Shown: piece by piece, positions 35,672 through 47,253 of the stretch | How the letters are laid out: each line of letters begins with the position of its first letter | Numbering within the stretch: position 1 is the first letter of the stretch | Assembly: GCA_015062805.1 (NCBI GenBank) | Contig: SUTQ01000014.1 | Span: 1 to 56,821, forward strand | DNA: 56,821 nucleotides | Origin: Methanosphaera stadtmanae | GTDB taxonomy: Archaea; Methanobacteriota; Methanobacteria; Methanobacteriales; Methanobacteriaceae | Direction of reading: 5' to 3' | Program-made: the position numbers and the translations under genes | Notes under the pieces: model-generated | Databases searched by the model: none | Seen by the model: only the letters and a program-made list of their open reading frames with translations | Told to the model about the DNA's origin: nothing

Positions 35672-38224
35672 TTAAGATGTTGCTTCATTTGAAACAGGAG
35701 TCGTGTTTGAAGCTGTTGAATTTGGATATTCGTTTACACCCCATACACTTATACCTGGTTCTGAATGAGCAAAAGTAAATCTTGTTGCGTTATAACCACT
35801 TTCTAAGTATAATTTTGTAAATACAGACTGTTCAAGATGTGAATCAAACAATACTGTGAAATAGGAATTATCTGATTGATGGAATGCCATAATTGACATG
35901 TTACTATTATTATTAACAATTCTTTCAGATAATTGATTATTCTCAACAATTATTAATTTATGAGGTTTTAATAATTCATTACCTGTTCCTTCACTTAATT
36001 CGTTTGATAAACGTTCTTTATCTTCAGTTGTAAACATATCAATTGTTTTATTCAATTTACTTTGATCAATATAAGCAAAGTTCATTGTAGTTCCATTTGT
36101 TTCATTACTTGTTCCTGAAACACCTACTACACCATTTTCTGTTCCTAAAGTAAATTGTTTACCTGCTATTTCTTCTGATTGACTTTGAGCTGGATAGTAT
36201 GAATAATGGTAGGATGTTTGATTTTCAAAGTTCCATGAACCAAAGTATGACCACCATGCTGCTTTGGAAAGCATATCTGAACTTAATATTAGATAAACCG
36301 GTTTTGTATCGGCAGGATGAGTAAGATCCAATACTGAATTAGCTTGTTGTTGATCTAATCCATAAGTTCCTGTTAAAGTTGTACTAGCTTGAGTTCTATC
36401 CATCGGTAAAATTTCATTTAAAATTTTTACAGTTTTAGAAGTGTCACCAGTATATGTGTCTAATACATTAGAAGCATCTTCACCACTATTTGCTAACATT
36501 CTTAGGATACCGGCAGATAAATCTTCATTCGACGTTGTCAATGAATTACCGATCCAATATGCTCTCATGTTGTTCTGTGAACCTCCATCGAATACCACTT
36601 GTCTATCAGCTATTGCTGTAAACAAGTGCCCGAAGTCCCACCAGGATGCGAGAACTGAATTTTCAGGTGTGTTTGATTTTATCCAAGTTAAAGTATTATA
36701 CATGTCATCATTTGTACTTCCAACTGCTTGAGATGAAGTTAAATGATCGGCATAAACTGGACCTACAACGGCTAATAATACCAATATTAATGCAATGAAT
36801 GTTACATAAGATTTTTGTTCGATTTTTAAATCTATATACTTTAAAAAGATACCTATAGAAATACCGGCCATTAAAGCAATAGGTACTTCAAATTGTTCTA
36901 TAAACCTAGTACCTTGAGTTAACATTATTGCAATACCTAATGTCCATAATACTAATAGTACAAATAGGAACAAATTATGATATTTTTCAGTTTGTGTCCA
37001 TTCAAATTTTCCAGGTATAAACTTATGCTCATGAGCATGAGCTATTTCTTCAGCTTTTTTAGTTTTAGGTTTGTATCTTCTTGTTTTTAGTTTTCTTGCT
37101 TCTTCATTTTCGTCTTCAAGAACTACTTCATCTTCTTCTGTTTTAGGTTTTTTTCTTAAACCATGGAACATTAATACAAATCCCATAAGTGCAAATAACA
37201 TAGTGAATAATCCACCACTGTTATTTATGATATCAATTACCTGTGGAATTTGCATCTCACCTACTGACACATAAACATTAGGATATGCTGAACCTGCTGT
37301 CGCACTTTGTAAACTTGTAGACATACCTAAAATACCCATCGTAGTGTCAACAAATGTTGAACCAACAGTTAACAGTAACAATACGAATGCTACAATTGCA
37401 AATACAACAAATGGTATTGTTGCAGAATTATTTTTTAACCATTCTTTTATGTTTGAAACATCCTTTCCATCCCATTTATCAACAATATATGAAATTGGGA
37501 AATATAATATCAATGTACCAAATGTTAAAAGTACCATATATGCATACCCACTCCAAGACAATGAAAACAATGCAAGGAATATTGCGGATAAAGCTGCAAA
37601 TAATGCTTTAAATATTGGTTTATTAGCACGTACACTCTCAGTTAAGAAAAGTACTGTCATTAATGGGAAGAGAACGTTGAACATATCTGTATCAAAGAAC
37701 CCACCATATGTGTGTGAGAAATATGCTGGAGCTGCACCGGCTATAACACCAGCCACAATTGCACCCCATGTACTTCCAGTAGATCTTTTAACTATGTAAA
37801 AAGCAGGTAACACTGCTAATGACCCTATAAATGGACCTAACCAAAATGCTACTTGTGTTAATGAAACATTTCCAAACATGTTAACAAAATTGTATACCAA
37901 AGCTGCTAACACAATTATTACTGGTTGATAGTTTGCTTCCCTACCATTAGGAGACGTAGATAACGAATCCCAATCCGTTCCATTTATTTGAGTATCACCT
38001 AAATGACCAGTACTTAAATAATTTTCGGTTAAACGATAATTATAATAAGAGTCTATCTCTGTGAAATACGGCATTCCCGTTTCATCTTGATATAATGCTT
38101 TCATATCTGGATCGGTTATTCCACCCAAATTAATCGTTTCTGCCCTAATAGCAAAAACGGCAAGTACTAATAATAACGCTATGATAATTGGTGCTATTTT
38201 TGTAATTAAATTCTTATTGACCAT
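35672..38224 (-). CDS. aglB: Oligosaccharyltransferase AglB (STT3 family)
   Basis: 850 residues. About 12-13 membrane segments fill residues 1-480, interrupted by a charged cytoplasmic loop (about 355-405). The first acidic catalytic motif is in FTEIDSYYNYR near 55; the WWDYG-type motif is W-W-D-F-G-H at 528-533, followed by a soluble extracytoplasmic C-terminal domain of about 320 residues. It transfers lipid-linked glycans to Asn in N-x-S/T. AAGGAG lies about 8 bases before the ATG. It stands alone, away from other glycosylation genes, though wecB/wecC in this window could supply an acidic sugar. Confidence 0.94.
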   Translation of the reverse strand: MVNKNLITKIAPIIIALLLVLAVFAIRAETINLGGITDPDMKALYQDETGMPYFTEIDSYYNYRLTENYLSTGHLGDTQINGTDWDSLSTSPNGREANYQPVIIVLAALVYNFVNMFGNVSLTQVAFWLGPFIGSLAVLPAFYIVKRSTGSTWGAIVAGVIAGAAPAYFSHTYGGFFDTDMFNVLFPLMTVLFLTESVRANKPIFKALFAALSAIFLALFSLSWSGYAYMVLLTFGTLILYFPISYIVDKWDGKDVSNIKEWLKNNSATIPFVVFAIVAFVLLLLTVGSTFVDTTMGILGMSTSLQSATAGSAYPNVYVSVGEMQIPQVIDIINNSGGLFTMLFALMGFVLMFHGLRKKPKTEEDEVVLEDENEEARKLKTRRYKPKTKKAEEIAHAHEHKFIPGKFEWTQTEKYHNLFLFVLLVLWTLGIAIMLTQGTRFIEQFEVPIALMAGISIGIFLKYIDLKIEQKSYVTFIALILVLLAVVGPVYADHLTSSQAVGSTNDDMYNTLTWIKSNTPENSVLASWWDFGHLFTAIADRQVVFDGGSQNNMRAYWIGNSLTTSNEDLSAGILRMLANSGEDASNVLDTYTGDTSKTVKILNEILPMDRTQASTTLTGTYGLDQQQANSVLDLTHPADTKPVYLILSSDMLSKAAWWSYFGSWNFENQTSYHYSYYPAQSQSEEIAGKQFTLGTENGVVGVSGTSNETNGTTMNFAYIDQSKLNKTIDMFTTEDKERLSNELSEGTGNELLKPHKLIIVENNQLSERIVNNNSNMSIMAFHQSDNSYFTVLFDSHLEQSVFTKLYLESGYNATRFTFAHSEPGISVWGVNEYPNSTASNTTPVSNEATS

Positions 38225-38661
38225 GTGTGATTCTCCTTTAACCTCCGATGATTAGATATAAATAGGATAATATCATCTAATACGTTTTTAGTTATTCATT
38301 GGAATTATAAATCATTCACTCGAGAATATATTGTAAATATAAACGTAAATTATTATTTTATATAAATAACTTTTTAAATATCCTTATTAAGATTTAAGTT
38401 TTAAGATATATTTAAATTATTAGAATTTATTTTAAACAAAAATGAAGTAAAAAAATGAATTAAATAATAGACTTTAAAATTCAGATAATTTAAAAAAAAA
38501 TGATTTAATAACTAAGAAAGTTAAAATATATAATTTATAACATATTTGATTATTACGATTTTTCAACAATACTTAAAACGATTGAAAATCAGATATCAAT
38601 ATAATAGATTATAGAATTTCAGGATAAATTCATAGATAAAAGAAAATTTAGGTAGTATACA
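38225..38661. other. Divergent intergenic region aglB / helicase
   Basis: About 440 A+T-rich bases. Near aglB it holds a TATA-like box overlapped by an inverted repeat; near the helicase, AGGTAG precedes the ATG. The central part shows only homopolymeric A/T tracts. Confidence 0.5.
38252..38280. promoter_or_regulatory. Inverted repeat overlapping the aglB promoter
   Basis: TTAGAT (38252-38257) and ATCTAA (38275-38280) are inverted and about two helical turns apart; the left arm overlaps a TTTATATC box on the minus strand (38255-38262) whose spacing fits aglB transcription. A regulator bound here could block TBP/TFB. Chance occurrence in A+T-rich DNA is quite possible. Confidence 0.3.
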
Positions 38662-40980
38662 ATGGTAAAAGAAATATTGGAGTTTTTTCAGAACAAAAAA
38701 TGGTTTAGAGACCGAATCGAACATGTTGAAGAAATACCTGCTAGAAGAGCAAGATACAGTCAAGAAAAAATTGAATTTCCAGCACCAATACACGATTATC
38801 TTGAAAAACAAAATATCAAACTGTATACGCACCAATACGAAACTTTAAAGGAAGTTAGAAAAGGAAAAAATGTAATTATTACAACACCTACTGCTAGTGG
38901 AAAAACTTTATCTTTTACGTTACCTGTTATAGAGGATTTAACCAACAACAAAAATGATACTGCTCTATATATTTATCCTACAAAAGCATTGGCAAACGAC
39001 CAACTAAAAAGTTTATTAAATATTGATAAAGAGTGCGATTTAGGAATTTATCCTGAAAAGTATGATGGGGATACTCCAAAATCCAAAAGACCTGAAATTA
39101 AAAGGAAATCGCGATTAGTAATTACAAATCCTTATGAGTTACACTTAATCTTACCTTGGCATGAACAATGGCAACGATTCTTTGAAAATATAAAATATAT
39201 CATAATTGATGAAGCACACCAATATCGTGGTGTCTTTGGTTCCAATATGGCTTTTTTAATTAGGAGATTAAAAAGAATTTGCAAATATTACGGTTCAGAT
39301 CCACAATTCATCATTTCAACAGCAACTTTGGCAAATCCTGAAGAATTTGGAGAGAAACTTACAGGACTTAAATCGGAAATTGTTGATGAAAACGGTTCAC
39401 CATCAGGAAAGAAATATTTCATCCTATTCAATCCATATGCAATAGAATCAAAAAATCCATCAACACACACAGACACTTTGGAATTATTTAATACATTTGT
39501 AGAAAAGGATTTTCAAACTATTTGTTTTGAAATATCAAGAAAAATGGCTGAAGTAACTGCATTAAATTCTAAAAATCACTTTAAAAAATCATTACCCGAA
39601 TTATCCGACAAAATAACCGCATATCGTGCTGGATATACAGTTGAAGAACGTAAAAAAATTGAAGACCAATTAAAAGAAGGTAAATTAAAAGGTATAGTTA
39701 CTACAAATGCTTTGGAATTAGGAATAAATATCGGTTCCCTAGACAGTGTAATTATATCAGGTTATCCTGGAACTTTGATTTCAACTTGGCAACAAGCTGG
39801 AAGAGCTGGAAGAAAAAACCAGGAAGCAATTATCACTATGGTAGCATTCCAAAATCCATTAGACCAATACTTTATGAAACATCCAGAAGTATTTTTCAAC
39901 AAAACACATGAACATGCAATAATTGATTTGAATAATCAACAGATATTAAGAGGCCACCTGAAATGTGCCGCATATGAAATACCGTTAAAATTAGATGAAA
40001 TAGAAAGTTTTGGATTCGATGACGAAGGAATCGTTATAGACGAAATAGATGAATTGGAAAACGATGGCATAATTAAATACAGGGATGGAAAATGGCATTA
40101 TAATGATATAAAACTATTAAAACAGGATAAAAGCCCTAATTTCGAAGTTAACCTTAGTGACGCCATACTAGAACCATACAAAGTATTCAATGGAAATCGT
40201 TTCCTGGAAGACATGAATGAAAAACAAGCTTTTAGGGAAGCACATGAAAACGCAGTGTTAATACATAACGGTGAAACATACATCGTTAGAGAAATGGACA
40301 TGAAAGAAAAAAGAATTTATGTTAAAAAACAAGATTTAAATTATTATACTCAGGCAATAAAAGATGTTGACATTAAAGATCTTAAAAAGGAAAAAGAGGA
40401 AAAAATAGGTGATATCACCCTTTGTTATGGAAAATTAACCGTAACTGAAAAATATGAAAAATACAACATAATGAAATACAGTAAAATTACGGCTTCTAAA
40501 AAACTGAATTTGCCACCATTAGAATTTAAAACCAAAGGATTATGGTTTACAATTCCATACTATATCAAAGAAAAACTTGAAGAATATCTCGTAACGGACT
40601 CCAAATTTAATGATGTTTTCATGGGATGTTTACAGGGTGTGGAAAATGTTCTCTTATCTGTTGCACCATTCCATGTGATGTGTGACACCTACGATTTGGG
40701 TGGAGTATGTAAAAATATGCATGAAGACACAATGAATGCTACAATATTCATTTATGATGGATTTGAAGGTGGAGTAGGATTAACTGATAAGGCATTTAAA
40801 CTGTTCGAAGATATTATAAAAATGGCTTATGAATTAATTAGGGACTGTGAATGTGAATCAGGTTGTCCTGCTTGCATATACAGCTCACAAAATCAAACAG
40901 ATGATAAATTTTTAAATAAAGAAGGAACTTTGTTAATTTTAAAAGAATTAAATGAAACAATTTCAAATTTAAAAAAATAG
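38662..40980 (+). CDS. DEAD/DEAH-box helicase with C-terminal DUF1998 (Hrq1/MrfA-like)
   Basis: 772 residues. Helicase motifs in order: Walker A TTPTASGKT near 74-82, DEAH in IIDEAHQYRG, STATL, then in the second RecA domain TNALELGINIG and QQAGRAGRK. The C-terminal DUF1998 region carries a Cys group (CDTYDLGGVC ... CECESGCPACIYS) for metal binding. Related bacterial MrfA and eukaryotic Hrq1 are 3'-5' DNA helicases in repair of mitomycin C or crosslink damage, so a repair role is inferred. It converges on topA 8 bases away. Confidence 0.9.
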   Translation: MVKEILEFFQNKKWFRDRIEHVEEIPARRARYSQEKIEFPAPIHDYLEKQNIKLYTHQYETLKEVRKGKNVIITTPTASGKTLSFTLPVIEDLTNNKNDTALYIYPTKALANDQLKSLLNIDKECDLGIYPEKYDGDTPKSKRPEIKRKSRLVITNPYELHLILPWHEQWQRFFENIKYIIIDEAHQYRGVFGSNMAFLIRRLKRICKYYGSDPQFIISTATLANPEEFGEKLTGLKSEIVDENGSPSGKKYFILFNPYAIESKNPSTHTDTLELFNTFVEKDFQTICFEISRKMAEVTALNSKNHFKKSLPELSDKITAYRAGYTVEERKKIEDQLKEGKLKGIVTTNALELGINIGSLDSVIISGYPGTLISTWQQAGRAGRKNQEAIITMVAFQNPLDQYFMKHPEVFFNKTHEHAIIDLNNQQILRGHLKCAAYEIPLKLDEIESFGFDDEGIVIDEIDELENDGIIKYRDGKWHYNDIKLLKQDKSPNFEVNLSDAILEPYKVFNGNRFLEDMNEKQAFREAHENAVLIHNGETYIVREMDMKEKRIYVKKQDLNYYTQAIKDVDIKDLKKEKEEKIGDITLCYGKLTVTEKYEKYNIMKYSKITASKKLNLPPLEFKTKGLWFTIPYYIKEKLEEYLVTDSKFNDVFMGCLQGVENVLLSVAPFHVMCDTYDLGGVCKNMHEDTMNATIFIYDGFEGGVGLTDKAFKLFEDIIKMAYELIRDCECESGCPACIYSSQNQTDDKFLNKEGTLLILKELNETISNLKK

Positions 40981-40988
40981 TTGAGAGT

Positions 40989-43151
40989 TTATTCACTACT
41001 CTCCTTTTGTGATTTTTCATAATCCGCAATAGAAGAAGTGAATCTGCATTTAGGAAATCCAGTACATCCGATAAATTCACCGAATCTTCCCATACGCTTA
41101 ATCAAATCTTCCCCACAATCAGGACATTTACCTACTATTTCATTTGTAGATTTTTTACCACCATTCGCACATTCAAAATCCAAACATGCTCTTTGTCTAG
41201 GTTTTCCATAGGAGATTAATGGTAAACCACATTTTTCACAAGTTGTTTTAAGTACACTTGCGCCAGCAGGCAATGAATATGTTTTTTTACAATTTGGATA
41301 ACCACTACAACCTACAAATTTTCCTCCCTTAGGAGAAGAGATTATAATCAGGTTTCCACCACAGTCACATTTACCCACTATACGACTTTGTTCATAAGCT
41401 CCAAATAATTCTTTACCAATATTTTCCTGATTTTCATCAATGGAATCCAAAATACCTTCAAGTTCTGTTTTTGCCTCTTCAATTACATCATTTTCAGTAA
41501 TTTTATTATCTTTAATATCTGATAAATCATTTTCAAACTCGCGAGTCATTTGTTCACTGGTAATTCTTTCAGAATATTTTGTTAAGGTGTCAATCATTCT
41601 TTCTCCAAGTTCATTAACAATGATTTTTTTACCTTCAACATATTTACGTGTATATAATATTGATACTATGTTAGCCCTGGTGGATTTAGTACCTAAACCA
41701 CGTTTTTCTAATTCCCTAATAATTGAAGCCTGGTTATATCTTGCAGGAGGTTTAGTTTCCTTTTCTTCACTTTTAACTTTTGCTTTAGTGGTTTCTCCTT
41801 CTTTGATATCTGGGAATTCTTCGTTTTTGACTTTTTTATATTGGTATGGATCTAAGTTTAACCAACCTTCTTTTGAAATTCTTTGTCTTGAAAATGCAAA
41901 TGGTTCTTCACCTATCTCTAAATCTACCTTAATAGATTCAATTTCTGCCACTTCACCAAATAAACTAATAAATCTGTAAGTGATTAAATCATATATTTTT
42001 TGATAATCTTCGGAAATATCTTTTGGCAACGTTCCAGTAGGATGTATTGCTGGGTGTGCTTCATCTGTTTTATTTCCTTCATGAGGTTTGAATGGTTCTT
42101 TTAATTGTGCTATTTTGTCCTTAAATTTTGGGTTTTTAGATAAATCATTTAAAATATTTGATAAACCCAGTGATTCAGGTAATTTTTGTGAAGATGTTCT
42201 AGGATAAGAGGTATATCCTTCAACATACAAGTTTTGTGCAATTTGTTGTGTTTTTCTAGGAGTAAAACCAAACTGAGCATATGCTTCTGATTGTAATGTT
42301 CCTAATTCAAATGGATATGGTAAATCCTTAATAGATTTTTTGTTTGTTATTTTGGTAACTTTTGCATCTTTTCCTTTACAGTTGTCTAAAATTTGGTCAA
42401 CTTCTTTTTTATCGAATATTTTACCTTTTTTATGTTCTGCAATTATATCCTTCTGAATTTTAGCTTTAATTAACCAGTAAGGTTCAGGAACAAACTTTTT
42501 GATTTCTTTTTCACGTTCAGTGAGAATTGCTAAAGTAGGTGTCTGAACTCTACCTGCAGATAATTGCACATACCTATTTGTAACATTCAATACTGAATCA
42601 GTCATTGATTTAGAAATGTTTACTCCAAACAAATAATCTAGAATGTGTCTTGCTTCACCACTGTCGGCCCAACTTTGATCATCCTTTAATGGATATGCTT
42701 CTGAATATGATTTAATCAAATCTTTCTTGGTTAATGCTGAAAACTTCATCCTAAAACATTTATCAATGGAATCAGCACCACAAATATATTTTAATGCATT
42801 GTATCCAATCAATGTTCCTTCTGTATCATAATCGCAAGCATGTACAAAACGGTCAGCATCTTTTGAAAATTTTTTTATGGTATCTATATAATTTTTAACA
42901 TATTTCTTAGATTTGTCTGTTTCATATAATGGAACCCATTCAACATCATATAATCTTTTATTTTTTTTATTTTTTGCCTGAAGAGAAAATAAGTGACCTA
43001 CAGCAGATAATACTGTGGTCTTTTCACCATTCTCTTTTTCAATTTCATAATAAGGCACTCTTTTATATGAATTTTTAACGGGTGAATCTGATAAAGCTTT
43101 AGCAACCTTTTCTGCTACTTTTGGCTTTTCACATATAATTAATTCACTCAT
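40989..43151 (-). CDS. topA: DNA topoisomerase I (type IA)
   Basis: About 720 residues. Toprim domain with the [12 protein letters not shown] glutamate and D-x-D-x-E ([11 protein letters not shown]), catalytic Tyr in [10 protein letters not shown] near 320, then three C-terminal zinc ribbons (CDCGG...CSGYPNC, CEKCG...CANGG, CPDCG...CTGFPKC). It relaxes negatively supercoiled DNA. The ATG at 43151 ([10 protein letters not shown]) has GGGAG and GAAGGG just upstream; an earlier ATG at 43166 overlaps that site and is less likely. Confidence 0.94.
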   Translation of the reverse strand: MSELIICEKPKVAEKVAKALSDSPVKNSYKRVPYYEIEKENGEKTTVLSAVGHLFSLQAKNKKNKRLYDVEWVPLYETDKSKKYVKNYIDTIKKFSKDADRFVHACDYDTEGTLIGYNALKYICGADSIDKCFRMKFSALTKKDLIKSYSEAYPLKDDQSWADSGEARHILDYLFGVNISKSMTDSVLNVTNRYVQLSAGRVQTPTLAILTEREKEIKKFVPEPYWLIKAKIQKDIIAEHKKGKIFDKKEVDQILDNCKGKDAKVTKITNKKSIKDLPYPFELGTLQSEAYAQFGFTPRKTQQIAQNLYVEGYTSYPRTSSQKLPESLGLSNILNDLSKNPKFKDKIAQLKEPFKPHEGNKTDEAHPAIHPTGTLPKDISEDYQKIYDLITYRFISLFGEVAEIESIKVDLEIGEEPFAFSRQRISKEGWLNLDPYQYKKVKNEEFPDIKEGETTKAKVKSEEKETKPPARYNQASIIRELEKRGLGTKSTRANIVSILYTRKYVEGKKIIVNELGERMIDTLTKYSERITSEQMTREFENDLSDIKDNKITENDVIEEAKTELEGILDSIDENQENIGKELFGAYEQSRIVGKCDCGGNLIIISSPKGGKFVGCSGYPNCKKTYSLPAGASVLKTTCEKCGLPLISYGKPRQRACLDFECANGGKKSTNEIVGKCPDCGEDLIKRMGRFGEFIGCTGFPKCRFTSSIADYEKSQKESSE

Positions 43152-43362
43152 AAACCCTTCTCCCATTTACATTTAATAATTTCAAGTAATAATTAGATTA
43201 AACTAAACTCTTTTTAAAAAAGCTATTAAGATTTATTCTCTATAAAATGTTATTTTAACAAATCATATAAATATTAATCTAAAATAATTCTTAAAAAATT
43301 ATAGATTTAATGAATTATAGAAATTATAATAGAGAAATAAAAAATTATAGAGTGATATATTA

Positions 43363-43884
43363 ATGTTAATAGGAATTATTTCTGATACTCATATCCCAAT
43401 TCGTACCGAATCAATACCAGAAAAAGTTTTTGAAGTATTTAAAGATGTGGATATGATATTGCATTGCGGAGATATTGAAGTTAAAAGCGTTATAGATGAA
43501 TTAGAAAAAATAGCTCCAGTTGTTGTTGTACATGGAAATTGTGACCCTTATGTTGGATATAATACACATGAAATCATTGAAGTTGAAGATATCAAAATAG
43601 GCCTTACTCATGGTGTTGTTTATCCGAAAGGAGATACACAACAATTATATTATTTGGCAAGAGAATTGGGAGTTGACATTTTAGTGAGTGGACATACACA
43701 CAAGCCCATGATTCAACAAGAAGGTGAAGTTTTATTGTTAAACCCAGGCAGTCCAACTCAACCACGTTTAAGTGAACCTAGTGTTATGTTACTTGAAATA
43801 AACGGAAATGAAGTGGATGCAGAAGTAGTAAAAATAGGAAAGCCAACATGTAAAGCACTGGACTTTTCACAATTTAATCATTGA
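43363..43884 (+). CDS. YfcE/MJ0936-type phosphodiesterase
   Basis: 173 residues, the compact calcineurin-like metallophosphoesterase fold: GIISDTHIP (DxH), ILHCGDIE (GD), VVHGNCD (GNxD), GLTHGVVYP (GH) and VSGHTHKP (GHxH), a full two-metal site. Relatives hydrolyse phosphodiesters, including model substrates; the natural substrate is unknown. GAGTGATATATTA precedes the ATG. It is followed 9 bases later by rlmE. Confidence 0.92.
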   Translation: MLIGIISDTHIPIRTESIPEKVFEVFKDVDMILHCGDIEVKSVIDELEKIAPVVVVHGNCDPYVGYNTHEIIEVEDIKIGLTHGVVYPKGDTQQLYYLARELGVDILVSGHTHKPMIQQEGEVLLLNPGSPTQPRLSEPSVMLLEINGNEVDAEVVKIGKPTCKALDFSQFNH

Positions 43885-43893
43885 GGAATTATT

Positions 43894-44511
43894 ATGAGTA
43901 GATGGAAAGCAAAACATGACAAAGAGCATTATTATAAATTAGCAAAAAAGCAGAACTATAGATCTCGAGCTTCATATAAATTAAAACAGCTGGACAAAAA
44001 ATATGGATTATTAAAACCAGATTATAAGGTTGTAGATTTAGGTGCAGCACCTGGTGGTTGGAGTCAAGTTGTTGCGGAAGTTATTGGTGAAGAAGGAACA
44101 GGCCAAGTAATTAGTGTGGATTTAGAATACATAAAACCAATAGATCATGAAGCATATACTGGAGTTAAAGGAGACTTCACTACAGAAGAAGTTCAAAATA
44201 CCATAATTGAATTAATTGATGGCAAAGCGGATGTCATATTGTCTGATGCATCTCCAAAATTAACAGGTATAAAAGACATCGACAATTTCAGAGCATACGA
44301 TTTGGCAGTAGCCGTATTGAACATTTCAGACAACATTCTAAAAAAAGAGGGGAATCTGATTATGAAAGCGTTCCAAGGTGAAGCTTACCAAGATTTGGTT
44401 AAAGAACTTAAAAAGAAATTCAGAACCGTGAAAACTACAAAACCGAATTCATCCAGAAAAAGAAGTTCAGAAATGTATGTAATTGCACGTGGCTTTAGAG
44501 CACCAAAATAA
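43894..44511 (+). CDS. rlmE: 23S rRNA 2'-O-methyltransferase (RlmE/FtsJ family)
   Basis: 205 residues. The SAM-binding motif is VVDLGAAPGGWSQV (near 45-58), and the K-D-K-E catalytic tetrad is visible as K in SRASYKLKQ, D in LSDASPKL, K in NLIMKAFQG and E in SSEMYV. It methylates U2552-equivalent ribose in the A-loop. GAGGAATT precedes the ATG and overlaps the phosphodiesterase stop, so the two genes are coupled. Length matches bacterial RlmE (about 209). Confidence 0.93.
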   Translation: MSRWKAKHDKEHYYKLAKKQNYRSRASYKLKQLDKKYGLLKPDYKVVDLGAAPGGWSQVVAEVIGEEGTGQVISVDLEYIKPIDHEAYTGVKGDFTTEEVQNTIIELIDGKADVILSDASPKLTGIKDIDNFRAYDLAVAVLNISDNILKKEGNLIMKAFQGEAYQDLVKELKKKFRTVKTTKPNSSRKRSSEMYVIARGFRAPK

Positions 44512-44533
44512 AAAAAAAATATAAAAAGAGTAA

Positions 44534-44962
44534 TTAACCAGCTATCTGACCATAAATATCATTAGCTTCGCTTATTTTATTTTTTGTTTGATTCAATTTA
44601 CTTTGAATCTCTTCTTCCGATTTTCCATTATTGATGTCATTCTGAGTTGAAGAAATTAATTGACTAGCTTCAGATAATTTTATTTTACCTGTATTAAATG
44701 TAGTTTTAACTGAAGGATCAGGATTTGTACCTAATTTTTGATTTAAAGTATCGTATTTCTTGTTTACTTCTTCATACTGAGTTTTTACTTGATCCAATTG
44801 ATCATAAGCTGATCCACTACTTACTGTTGTTGAAACAGAATTACTTAAACCTGAAACTGCAACATATCCTATTACCCCTATCGTTAATAGAATTAAAATT
44901 ACACCTATTAAAGAAATAGTTAAGGAAGTAGTTTTAAATAATTTTAACCTTGACTTCTTCAT
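44534..44962 (-). CDS. Small membrane-anchored coiled-coil protein of unknown function
   Basis: 142 residues. A single hydrophobic helix (about 14-37) after a basic start (KKSRLKLFK) is followed by a heptad-rich, Gln/Lys/Asn-containing region (about 48-135) likely to form a coiled coil facing the outside of the cell. No family is recognised. AGAGGTTTCAA precedes the ATG. It converges with rlmE (22 bases) and diverges from mcm. Confidence 0.65.
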   Translation of the reverse strand: MKKSRLKLFKTTSLTISLIGVILILLTIGVIGYVAVSGLSNSVSTTVSSGSAYDQLDQVKTQYEEVNKKYDTLNQKLGTNPDPSVKTTFNTGKIKLSEASQLISSTQNDINNGKSEEEIQSKLNQTKNKISEANDIYGQIAG

Positions 44963-45073
44963 TTGAAACCTCTACCATTTTCTGTTATGAATATCATTTT
45001 ATTACAATAATTTATATTATATAATTCTTTAATTTTCTAAATATAAAAAATATCTGAAAAAATTAATAACTAG

Positions 45074-45081
45074 ATATAAAA
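45074..45081 (+). promoter_or_regulatory. Candidate TATA box for mcm, near-leaderless
   Basis: ATATAAAA about 26-33 bases upstream of the mcm ATG. No Shine-Dalgarno sequence lies between it and the ATG, so the mRNA probably starts at or within a few bases of the start codon. Confidence 0.4.
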
Positions 45082-45106
45082 ATTATAAAAATAATAAGTA
45101 TATCAT

Positions 45107-47125
45107 ATGACTACGACAACAGCAGAAAATAATAATATTAGATCTTCGGCATCATCCATTGTTAAATTGGAAGAATTTTTCAGTGAACTTTGTAAAGATG
45201 AAATATTTGCAGTTCTAGATGTTTATCCTGAAGAAAAATCTGTAATAATAGATTATAATGCATTAGAAATGTTTGATCCAGATTTAGCAGATTTACTACT
45301 GGAAAAACCAGATGAAACTTTGGAAGCTGCAACAAAATCCATTACAAATATAGATCCACAGAGAAAAAATGCACAACTTAATGTGAGATTTTCCAACATC
45401 CGTAACCACGTACCTTTAAGAAATCTACGTAGTGAATATATTGGAAAATTTATAGCTGTTGATGGAATTGTAAGAAAAACTGATGAAATTCATCCACGTA
45501 TAATGACTGCTGTTTTTGAATGTAGAAGCTGTATGAGAATACATGAAGTTGAACAAAAATCAAATATCATACACGAACCTGCAGTATGTACAGAATGTGG
45601 TGGAAGATCTTTTAAATTATTGCAAGAAGAATCACATTACATGGACACCCAAACGGTTAAATTACAGGAACCTCTGGAAAATTTATCCGGTGGTGACCAA
45701 CCAAGACAAATAAACATTGTTTTAGAAGATGATTTGGTAGATACGCTTACTCCAGGAGATAAAATTAGAGTAACAGGTATACTCAAAACTGTCCGTGATG
45801 AAAGAACAAAACGTTTTAACAATTTCATATATGGAAATTACTTTGAACCACTAGAACAAGAATTTGAAGAACTAGAAATTAGTGAAGAAGACGAAGAAGA
45901 AATTAAAAAACTTGCCAGTTCACCAGACATATACCAAAAGATTATCGATTCAACAGCACCTTCAATACAAGGATACTACGAAGTTAAAGAAGCTATTGCT
46001 TTCCAATTGTTTGGAGGTAGTGCAAAGATACTTGAAGATAAAACACACATGAGAGGAGATATGCACATCCTCATTGTAGGAGATCCGGGGATAGGTAAAT
46101 CCCAGATATTAAAATATGTATCAAAATTAGCTCCACGTGGAATTTATACCAGTGGTAAAGGTACTAGTGGTGTAGGGCTAACTGCAGCAGCTGTTCGTGA
46201 CGATTTAGGTGGATGGAGTTTAGAAGCTGGTGCATTAGTGCTTGGGGATAAGGGTAATGTTTGTGTAGACGAACTTGACAAAATGCGTGAAGAAGACCGT
46301 TCCGCTATTCACGAAGCATTAGAACAACAAACAATTTCAATCGCAAAAGCAGGAATTATGGCTACTTTAAACAGTAGATGTAGTGTACTTGCAGCGGCAA
46401 ACCCTAAATTCGGAAGATTTGACAGATATAAATCAATTGCAGAACAAATTGATTTGCCAAGCCCTATTCTTTCCCGTTTTGATTTAATATTCATCATAGA
46501 AGATAAACCTAATGCTGAAAGAGACCACAGTTTAGCAGGACACATCTTGAAAATACACCAGGACAGAAACATCAACTATGAAATCGATCCTGAACTGATG
46601 AGAAAATACATTGCATATGCACGTAAAACTGTTCAGCCGGTTTTATCCAAAGAAGCTGCAAAAGTTTTACAAGACTTCTATGTAACAATGCGTAGTGGTG
46701 CAATAGATGAGGAATCCCCTGTACCAATTACTGCCCGTCAATTAGAAGCTCTCGTTCGTTTATCTGAAGCAAGTGCAAAAATCCGGCTCAGTCAGGAAGT
46801 AAGTAAGGAAGACGCTGAAAGGGCTATAAAATTGCAAGAAGACTGTATGAAACAAGTAGGATATGATCCAGATACTGGAAAAGTGGACATCGATAAGGTT
46901 GAAGGAAGAACTTCAAAATCTGAAAGAGACAAAATAAACATATTAATTGATGAAATCAAGGAAATTTCTGAAGAATATGGTGGTAGTGCTCCTAAAAACG
47001 TAATTTATGGAAACTTAGCTGATAAATATAACATTTCAGAGAATAAAACCGACGATATGATAAATATGCTCACAAGTAAGGGTGTTATTTATTCACCAAC
47101 CAGTGACCATTATAAAGTTGCTTAG
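45107..47125 (+). CDS. mcm: Replicative DNA helicase MCM
   Basis: 672 residues. N-terminal DNA-binding domain with a zinc site (CRSC...CTEC near 139-165), AAA+ domain with Walker [11 protein letters not shown] near 327, Walker [10 protein letters not shown], and the arginine finger SRFDLIF, then a C-terminal winged helix. It forms the hexameric replicative helicase. A replication origin may be near but none is evident. The start has no Shine-Dalgarno and is placed by the TATA spacing and by family length. Confidence 0.95.
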   Translation: MTTTTAENNNIRSSASSIVKLEEFFSELCKDEIFAVLDVYPEEKSVIIDYNALEMFDPDLADLLLEKPDETLEAATKSITNIDPQRKNAQLNVRFSNIRNHVPLRNLRSEYIGKFIAVDGIVRKTDEIHPRIMTAVFECRSCMRIHEVEQKSNIIHEPAVCTECGGRSFKLLQEESHYMDTQTVKLQEPLENLSGGDQPRQINIVLEDDLVDTLTPGDKIRVTGILKTVRDERTKRFNNFIYGNYFEPLEQEFEELEISEEDEEEIKKLASSPDIYQKIIDSTAPSIQGYYEVKEAIAFQLFGGSAKILEDKTHMRGDMHILIVGDPGIGKSQILKYVSKLAPRGIYTSGKGTSGVGLTAAAVRDDLGGWSLEAGALVLGDKGNVCVDELDKMREEDRSAIHEALEQQTISIAKAGIMATLNSRCSVLAAANPKFGRFDRYKSIAEQIDLPSPILSRFDLIFIIEDKPNAERDHSLAGHILKIHQDRNINYEIDPELMRKYIAYARKTVQPVLSKEAAKVLQDFYVTMRSGAIDEESPVPITARQLEALVRLSEASAKIRLSQEVSKEDAERAIKLQEDCMKQVGYDPDTGKVDIDKVEGRTSKSERDKINILIDEIKEISEEYGGSAPKNVIYGNLADKYNISENKTDDMINMLTSKGVIYSPTSDHYKVA

Positions 47126-47253
47126 AAAAAATTAAGTAATAAGGAAAACATATAGTATATTATTATGAATTATTCTAAAAAGAAATAAGGATAATATTTT
47201 TACTATTATATTTTTAATCAACAATTAATTCAAAAGGACAAGGAGGTTAATTA

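Noticed and set aside
44963-45106. Replication origin next to mcm
   Set aside because: The 144-base gap is A+T-rich but I see no origin-recognition-box repeats and no cdc6/orc1 gene nearby.
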